DNA of 64,000 nt from Acanthochromis polyacanthus (taxonomy: Eukaryota; Chordata; Actinopteri; Pomacentridae). The stretch is taken from NCBI RefSeq assembly GCF_021347895.1, contig NC_067123.1:1522762-1586761 (forward strand), written 5' to 3'. Shown here piece after piece: positions 58,206-64,000 of the stretch; within the stretch, counting starts at the first letter, position 1; every line of letters begins with the position of its first letter. Below the pieces are notes generated by a model. That model did no database searches. It worked only from the letters and a program-made list of their open reading frames with translations, and was not told the origin of the DNA. The translations under genes were made by a program, and so were the position numbers.

Positions 58206-58313
58206 TCTCTTTTTTTATATTTAGCCTTTATTTAAACAGGTAATCTCATTGAGACACCAAGTCTCATTCCCAGGAGAGACCTGTTCTTAAATAACACAAG
58301 ACAACACTGAGTT

Positions 58314-59675
58314 CAGTGGCGTCACTAGGCCTATTTTAGGGAGGCTTCAGCCCCCCTAAAATATTCTTAAGCCCACCTAAATAATTTTATGTTAATTTAT
58401 TTTTTAAAAAAGTTGTTTTTGTTTTGTTTTGTTTTGTTTTACAAAAAAGTGCCAAAAAGTTCCATATAATGTGACCAGAATATGAGTTTAAATACATAAT
58501 CACATAACCAGTCATTTTTAACTTAGATACGATCATAAATCTTAGTTTCTCTTCACTTCATAGTGGAAGGCAGAGAGTCCGAGTCAGTGCGTCGTTATCC
58601 AGTCCATTCCACTTGTTAATATGGAGCACGCCCACATCACTGAAATCCAGTCCACGTTTTCCCTCCAACCTAGGCTGCTGGTACCTGCAGCATGTGTTAA
58701 TAGGGAACGAGCACACAGAACGGAGGAGAGCAGCATTAGGAGAAAAACGTGAACAAGAATGGATATGCGATATATTTTCAGGAGAGTAAGTATTCATCAC
58801 TGCTGATAGTAACAATAAGTTAGCTCCAGCCGCCCAGCTAACAGCAGAAAGTCCCATGTAATTAATGAACCAAATGCTCCCTGTTTGACAAATAAAAACC
58901 TGGCTTGTTCATTCTGTAGGACAGAGCCCCCTGTAAAGGAGGCAGTGTGAGACGCTGCTGTATCTCTGTGCACGTCTTACCTTTGTTGTTCTGCGGTCAA
59001 AAGTGACATTTCAGCTCTAAAAGAAGCTGCTACTTAGCTAGCTAGTTAGTCTGAAATGCACTGTGAAGGTTCTGGTTGTTCATAGAGTTGGGTGTGCACT
59101 CTTTTTTTTTTTTTTAACCATATACTATCTTTGGGGTGACTTCCTTCTGGAGCATCAGCTCCAGCATCAGACACACACAGTGAAACAGGAGCTGAGCTCA
59201 TTCACGTATGATGATGATGATGATGATGATAATAATAATAATAATCACTCCACCCCTATTGACCTGTAGGAGTCAGGGCAGAGGAGCAGAGACAGTGAGA
59301 GGGGAGAAATCTACTGGAAAGGTGAGTCTAAAGGATTTTACAGGAGAGAGTCATTTGTGATGCAGACAGTCTTGGATTTTTGTGGAACTTGATATGAATA
59401 TGAAATATGAAACATTTCAGTCCAGGTGCATCATTTAAGACTTATTTAACTTGAGCTTTTATTTATTAGAGTAATGATTGGAAAGTGGAGATAGCCAAGA
59501 GAGAAATATATAAGCCAAATATACGACATAAATAATTTTGCTAGTTTTGGACCTAATATGACTGTTTTCACTGGTTGGACTGAAGAAGACTAAGACCAGG
59601 AGCACTGTGGCTCTAGAGGGAACACTCTCCTCTATTATGAACATTAAAATGGCTGGTTTGGAGCCATGCAATAAA

Positions 59676-59706
<31 letters not shown>

Positions 59707-60674
59707 CAGAGATCATCAAGGCTTCAAAAAAGCCATAAGGGAGTACAACATGGCTCACAAGAATTCATTTTTCCCTGTTCTTTTCCTGTTCCTGTTTACA
59801 GTTGTGCCATTTATTCTGAGTTGACAGTCTTTATTATTTATTTTTGGGCCTCGTTAATAAGTTATTCGTTCATTTAGTCCTGGTTTAGTCCATGTCACCC
59901 TGCTCCTGTGAAGTCAGATCTGGTTTAGTCCTGATTTTAGTTCATGTCATCCTGCTCCTGTGGGACAGAGTTTAGTGTCTGATTGTAATTGTGTTCAGTG
60001 AATGGATAATTTAAGTTATAAAGATGTTTTGCTTTTTCTTCAGCACTTTTTATTGTTTAGTTGCTGATGTGGTCAAACTGAAGCTGTTGTTCATTAAAAT
60101 CCTCCAAGACAAATGTTAAAGTGGTTGCTGGAGTTATTTCAGTTCTGCAGATATTTATGGAAAATGCTGAAATGTGTTGAGCTCATCCAGCCACAGAACT
60201 TTGATCCATATTTTACATGAAGAACCATTTTCAATACTGTCTGCCCTTGCAGTTTTTTTTTTTGCCTTTTTTTTTTTAGCTCAATGTTGTTTTTTTATTA
60301 TCCTTCTATAATAAGATTTTAACAAAATGCTCATAAAATACACCAGAATGCAGGAAATAGGATCACTAATTTTCAACATTTTCTGGGGGAGGACCCCCAC
60401 ACCCCCCATCAGCATCCTGCACAAACCAAATCTCACTCTGAGGTCTGGTCACAAGTTGGCAGCTCTGAGTTATTGTGTTGTGAGCAAAAGTCATGGTCAC
60501 TGTGGTGTAAAACATTTACACAGTAAAGTATCTCTGAGTAAATCTAAATCTTAATGTGGAAAAGCAATTTCTCAGTTTTTGTTAGCTGTAAAATTAAACG
60601 TTCGCTCACATCCTGTGCATCTCCTGGAGGCTAAGCCCCCCCCCCCCCGTTCTTAAAACCTGGTGACGCCTCTG
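58314..60674. mobile_element. 2.36-kb hAT-type element with 8-bp target duplication
   Basis: The left end CAGTGGCGTCACTAGG and right end the complement of CAGAGGCGTCACCAGG are inverted. ACTGAGTT (58306-58313) and ACTGAGTC (60675-60682) flank it as an 8-bp duplication with one mismatch, the rule for hAT elements. Sub-terminal CAGCCCCCCTAAAA on the left faces a poly(C)-containing block on the right. The interior holds GATGAT/AATAAT triplets near 59210-59245 and a 30-bp C run. No transposase frame is recognisable, so the element is probably non-autonomous or decayed. Confidence 0.88.
59678..59707. repeat. Poly(C) tract
   Basis: 30 consecutive C residues inside the hAT element. The glycine run on the minus strand is a by-product. 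Confidence 0.97.
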
Positions 60675-61299
60675 ACTGAGTCACAGATAAACAGCATCAA
60701 AGGACCTACAACAGACAATATAAGAACACAATATAACGCTAGGTTCCAGACAAACAGGGTCATAAAAACACAACATAGACATTAAAATGAATGTGCAAAG
60801 CGCCAAGCAGTGAAGCTAAATGTAGAAACACTAAGAGCATGAACAAGTCCTAAAAGATGGGATTTCCTTCGTGTTTAAAAAACGTTTGCAGTTTTCCAGG
60901 GGGGTCAGTGGGACAGATTCAGAGTCTGCTGTAGTGAGTTCCAGGCTGAGGGAGCAGAGGAAGAAAAAGCATGTGAGGGGACGATGAAAGTCATGAAGTC
61001 CTGGGAACATAGACGATGACTGAAGCGTTTACGTGACATGAAAGAGGACAAATATGTGGGCAGCAGACCAAGGATGGACGAGTAAATGAAGTGATACCAG
61101 TGGAGAAGTCTGGGCGTGGACGGTGATGACCAGTTAACCAGAGAGTACAAAGTGCAGTGAAAGGTTTACAGGCCGTTATAAATCTAAGAGCTCCATGATA
61201 AGCAGCAGCCAACAGTTTAGAGAGTGGGTTGGCTCATTCTTTCTGTAGTTTATTTACCTCTTTATGAGGTAATATTGCCTTTTTCTAGTAATTCTGGGC

Positions 61300-61395
61300 T
61301 TTAGCTAAAATGAAACACCAAATTTTAGAGCTTTTAACCAGATTTTCAAGAAACAGTCAGCTGCTGTTAGAGCATTTGTACAAATTTATTCCAGT
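61300..61395 (+). repeat. Second partial copy of the TRIM 3' UTR/flank
   Basis: AGCTTTTAACCAGATTTTCAAGAAACAGTCAG and GCATTTGTACAAATTT here resemble GGATTTTAACCACAGTTTGGAGAAACAGTCAG and GCATTTGTACAGATTT at about 63705-63762. The poly(A)-signal region has AATGAA where the gene has AATAAA. It fits the 3' remnant of an upstream TRIM duplicate. No coding remnant is visible just upstream because the LINE occupies that position. Confidence 0.6.
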
Positions 61396-61679
61396 GTCAA
61401 ATGAAATAAAATGCCTGATGTCATTCTAATCACCTGATCAGGAAGATTTCACATCGTGTTTATTAACCACGTTAACATGCTGAACTTTCTCCATCCTGCA
61501 GGTGGACATCAACCCTCCACTCCAGCTCCTGCTAGGTCTCTGTGCTGCCTTCAAGGTCCCGTTAACAGCCGTTAACTTGAAACTTCAGGGCAGTTTAGAG
61601 CTCTGTTTACTGATTAAAGTCCCTCCTTCATGCAGAGGTGTTAAAGCTGAACTTAGACCTTTGTAACTACCTGCTGCTG
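61396..61679. other. Sequence upstream of the TRIM gene
   Basis: No other element recognised. A TATA box or clear core promoter was not found. Confidence 0.35.
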
Positions 61680-61829
61680 CCTGCTGACGTGTCAAAGCCT
61701 GAAACAACCCTTCACACAAACAGGAAGCAGTTTGTGATGCTTCCTGAGTAAAGAGACGATCAGACGGAGCTTCAGCGTCCTCAGACTGAGTCCAGCTACA
61801 ACTCTGCTGCTTCCAGACAAACACTGAAG
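61680..61829 (+). other. Predicted 5' untranslated exon of the TRIM gene
   Basis: The exon is inferred from its 3' edge: ...AACACTGAAG followed by the strong donor GTGAGTCTG at 61830. The transcription start is unknown, so the left boundary is a guess. No long open frame starts here. Confidence 0.5.
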
Positions 61830-61912
61830 GTGAGTCTGAGCACAAACACCACTCAGAGTCACAGCAGCTTCCAGAGAACACAGTGACTCACTGGACTCTG
61901 CTGTGTTTCCAG
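61830..61912 (+). other. Predicted 83-bp intron in the TRIM 5' leader
   Basis: GTGAGT at 61830-61835 and CTGTGTTTCCAG ending at 61912 form a canonical donor/acceptor pair. The next exon starts 15 bases before the ATG. Removing the intron does not change the coding sequence. Confidence 0.65.
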
Positions 61913-61927
61913 CTTCACTCAGAACAA

Positions 61928-63319
61928 ATGGCTTCCAGATCAGAGGAGGATCTCTGCTGTCCGGTCTGCCAGGAGGTCTTCACAGATCCTGTTGTTCTGT
62001 CGTGTAGCCACAGCTTCTGTAGAGAATGTCTGAAGACCTGGTGGAGGCAGAAACCAACACACGACTGTCCAGTTTGTAAGAGAAGATCTTCTAAAGAACA
62101 TCCACCTGTTAGTTTGTCTTTAAAGAATGTGTGTGAGTCGTTCCGGCAGCAGAGAACTCAGAGATCTTCAGAGTCTTTCTGCAGTTTCCACTCTGAGAAA
62201 CTCAGACTCTTCTGTCTGGACCATCAGCAGCCAGTGTGTCTCGTCTGCAGAGATTCAGAAAAACACTCCAACCACAGGTTCAGACCCATCGATGAAGCAG
62301 CTCCACAACACAGGAAGGACCTTCAGGAAACTCTGGAGCCCTTAAAGGAGAAGCTGAAGGTTTCTGAAGGACTTAAAGTGAAGTTTGATCAAACAGCAGA
62401 ACACATTAAGGTCCAGGCCCGACACACAGAGAGGCAGATCAAGGAGCAGTTTGAGAAGCTTCACCAGTTTCTGAGAGAGGAAGAGGAGGCCAGGATGGCT
62501 GCACTGAGGGAGGAAGAGGAGCAGAAGACTGGGAGGATGAAGGAGAAGATGGAGGCTCTGAGCAGAGAGATAGCAGATCTTTCAGACACAGTCAGAGCCA
62601 CAGAGGAGCAGCTGAGAGCTGAAGACGTCTCATTCCTGCTAAACTACAAGGCTGCAGTGGAAAGAGTCCAGCGCTGCCTCCTGCTGGAGGATCCACAGCT
62701 GCTCTCAGGAGCTCTCATAGACCAGGCCAAACATGTGGGCAACCTGAGCTTCAACATCTGGAACAACATGAAGGACGTGGTCTCCTACACTCCTCTCATT
62801 CTGGACCCAAACACTGCAGGTCTAAGACTCATCCTGTCTGAAGATCTGACCAGTGTGAGACGAGGAGATAAACAGAAGCTTCCTGATAATCCAGAGAGGA
62901 TTACTGGTTCCTGCTTTGTTCTGAGCTCTGAAGGCTTCAACTCAGGGACTCACAGCTGGAATGTGGAGGTTGGAGACAGTAAACACTGGTTACTGGGTGT
63001 GTTAGAAGAGTCTGCCCAGAGGAAGGGAAACATACGGTCTGGATCATGGAGAATAGAGTTCTCTAGAGATAAATACTTAGCACGGTCACCTCCAGGTTCC
63101 CCCACTGATCTCTCAGTGCAGAAGAAGCTCCAGAGGATCAGAGTGAATCTGGACTTTACCAGAGGAACGCTGTCGTTCTCTGATGCTGACACTAAAACTC
63201 TCATCCGCACCTTCAACCACACGTTCACTCAGAAGATGTTTCCCATCTTTCACATTTGTTTGGGTGAAGTAAAGATTCTACCAGAGAAGGTCTCAGTCAG
63301 AGTGGAACAGAGTAGATAA
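61928..63319 (+). CDS. TRIM family E3 ubiquitin ligase (RING, B-box 2, coiled coil, PRY-SPRY), TRIM35/NF7-like
   Basis: 463 residues in a single uninterrupted coding exon. The RING finger is complete: C11/C14, C26/H28, C31/C34, C47/C50 (C3HC4). B-box 2 ligands C85, H88, C96, H99, C104, C107, H113 and H116 are all present. A coiled coil spans about 130-250. PRY starts near LDPNTAG (292-298), and SPRY shows [11 protein letters not shown] (340-350) and WLLGV (354-358), ending near 455. Family members dimerise through the coiled coil, transfer ubiquitin through the RING, and recognise targets through PRY-SPRY; many fish members act in innate antiviral responses. ATG 61928 was chosen because [14 protein letters not shown] places the RING at the usual distance and the open frame upstream is in the predicted intron. 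Full length; no disruption. The exact orthologue is not certain. Confidence 0.93.
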   Translation: MASRSEEDLCCPVCQEVFTDPVVLSCSHSFCRECLKTWWRQKPTHDCPVCKRRSSKEHPPVSLSLKNVCESFRQQRTQRSSESFCSFHSEKLRLFCLDHQQPVCLVCRDSEKHSNHRFRPIDEAAPQHRKDLQETLEPLKEKLKVSEGLKVKFDQTAEHIKVQARHTERQIKEQFEKLHQFLREEEEARMAALREEEEQKTGRMKEKMEALSREIADLSDTVRATEEQLRAEDVSFLLNYKAAVERVQRCLLLEDPQLLSGALIDQAKHVGNLSFNIWNNMKDVVSYTPLILDPNTAGLRLILSEDLTSVRRGDKQKLPDNPERITGSCFVLSSEGFNSGTHSWNVEVGDSKHWLLGVLEESAQRKGNIRSGSWRIEFSRDKYLARSPPGSPTDLSVQKKLQRIRVNLDFTRGTLSFSDADTKTLIRTFNHTFTQKMFPIFHICLGEVKILPEKVSVRVEQSR

Positions 63320-63710
63320 AGAAGATGAGAACATTTGTGATGTTCCAGAGCTGAACAAACCACCTGATGGACCTGATCATCAGACTGTTGTTGGATGTGA
63401 ACGTTGGGTGGAGGAACAGCTGGAGGAGAACATCTGCTGGTAGAAGATCAGCCGCCTTAAAGCCACACATGTTCTCATGTTTGAGTCCAGCTGTTAGAAT
63501 CATCTGGAAACGTCTTCACAGCAGAGTCAGGCTCATTTCTACCACCTGGAACGTTCCTGGACATCAGGTTTAGATGAAAACTCACTCTGCTGCTCCTGAG
63601 AGGATTTTTAGACCTGAAATATGGAAAATATCTCCTGGTTTCTGCTGAACTTCTGCTGCTGTTGATGCTCATTCTGGGTTTGGCTCCAATAAAACATCAG
63701 ATTTTACGGA
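63320..63710 (+). other. TRIM 3' untranslated region
   Basis: Follows the stop codon and runs to just beyond the AATAAA at 63688. No second gene is visible in it. Confidence 0.6.
63688..63693 (+). promoter_or_regulatory. Polyadenylation signal of the TRIM gene
   Basis: Canonical AATAAA 369 bp after the stop codon. The related upstream segment at 61300 has AATGAA at the same point. Confidence 0.65.
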
Positions 63711-63769
63711 TTTTAACCACAGTTTGGAGAAACAGTCAGTTTGGCTGCATTTGTACAGATTTCCTGTTT

Positions 63770-64000
63770 CTTTGTGGTAATTTTGGGACTTTTTGTGGAA
63801 TTTGGTCTCTTTGTGGTGACTTTCCAGTTATTTTCACTTATTTAGTTTCAGTTTTTCCCAGAACTCAGATGTTTCTCCTCCTAAACATCACGATTCTGCT
63901 CAGAAATGATGGAAAGAGTCCATTAATAAGTGACAAATGTGGAGCCACCTCTATGGACTTCAAGGACCACAGCTACACTAAAATAGTCTTACATTTCTCA
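63770..64000 (+). repeat. TRIM downstream flank, shared with 56570-56795
   Basis: Starts with the TTTGTGGTAATTTTGGGACT satellite type and continues with the block CAGATGTTTCTCCTCCTAAA ... CCACCTCTATGGACTTCA that is duplicated upstream. Confidence 0.65.

Larger units (their letters stand above)
58208..61230 (-). mobile_element. LINE 3' part (ORF2 C-terminus and 3' UTR), split by a hAT element
   Basis: On the minus strand, 61150-60905 encodes STPRLLHWYHFIYSSILGLL, PTYLSS and SHAFSSSAPSAWNSLQQTLN, then a stop. This is the characteristic C-terminal end of a fish LINE ORF2 (the AFSxSAPSAWNSLQ motif). The 3' UTR follows, ends with CTCAATGAGATTACCTG and TTTAAATAAAGGCTAAATAT, and stops in an A-run at about 58208. 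The hAT element 58314-60674 interrupts the UTR. The reverse-transcriptase domain itself is absent, so it is a 5'-truncated copy. Clade not resolved. Confidence 0.75.

Noticed and set aside
61883..61927. Upstream extension of the TRIM frame to position 61883
   Set aside because: It would start at GTG and lies mainly in the predicted intron; the ATG at 61928 begins the usual [15 protein letters not shown]-terminus.

Overview
The window reads as nuclear DNA of a teleost, probably a percomorph. This rests on a Rex3-like LINE with a GATG tail, tRNA-derived fish-type SINEs, Tc1, hAT, Harbinger and TTAA-type DNA elements, and a single-coding-exon TRIM gene of the expanded fish type. It is gene-poor and repeat-dense. 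No prokaryotic features (operons, ribosome binding sites, CRISPR) are present.

The only intact protein gene I can support is a RING/B-box/coiled-coil/PRY-SPRY (TRIM) gene at 61928-63319 on the + strand. It has a predicted 83-bp intron in its 5' leader and a polyadenylation signal about 370 bp after the stop. Sequence resembling its 3' flank recurs upstream at 56570-56795 and 61300-61395, which suggests an old tandem TRIM cluster broken up by transposons. One further candidate exon (51488-51592, minus strand, canonical splice sites, signal-peptide-like) is weakly supported.

Layout: 1-9 kb is AT-rich non-coding DNA with a (GT)n tract, a 200-290-bp tandem repeat and a ~1.1-kb foldback element. 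9-14.5 kb holds an ATC-rich tract, a Helitron-like 3' end, a TIR element carrying a RecQ-like helicase exon fragment, a hAT end and a TTAA element. 15.5-32 kb is dominated by large minisatellites (29, 22, 23, 12 and 44 bp units) with a Rex3-like LINE relic between. 32-46 kb holds SINEs, an AT-rich palindrome cluster, a 100-N assembly gap abutting an 18-bp array, four copies of an unnamed dispersed repeat, two more TTAA-type elements, a 34-bp array and a second RecQ-fragment copy. 46-58 kb holds a 742-bp TIR element inside an AT-rich satellite, degenerate satellites, two full-length SINEs with target duplications, a Harbinger-type MITE and a Tc1 fragment. 58-61 kb is a minus-strand LINE split by a 2.36-kb hAT element with an 8-bp target duplication. 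The TRIM gene closes the window.

The most unusual signals are two separate transposon derivatives that each keep the start of a RecQ-like helicase and stop at the same in-phase GT; seven large minisatellites packed into about 30 kb, several made of regulatory-looking motifs (CCAAT boxes, AATAAA signals, AGGTCA half-sites); and a cluster of near-perfect AT-rich palindromes. Many long open frames here are by-products of tandem repeats and are not called as genes.
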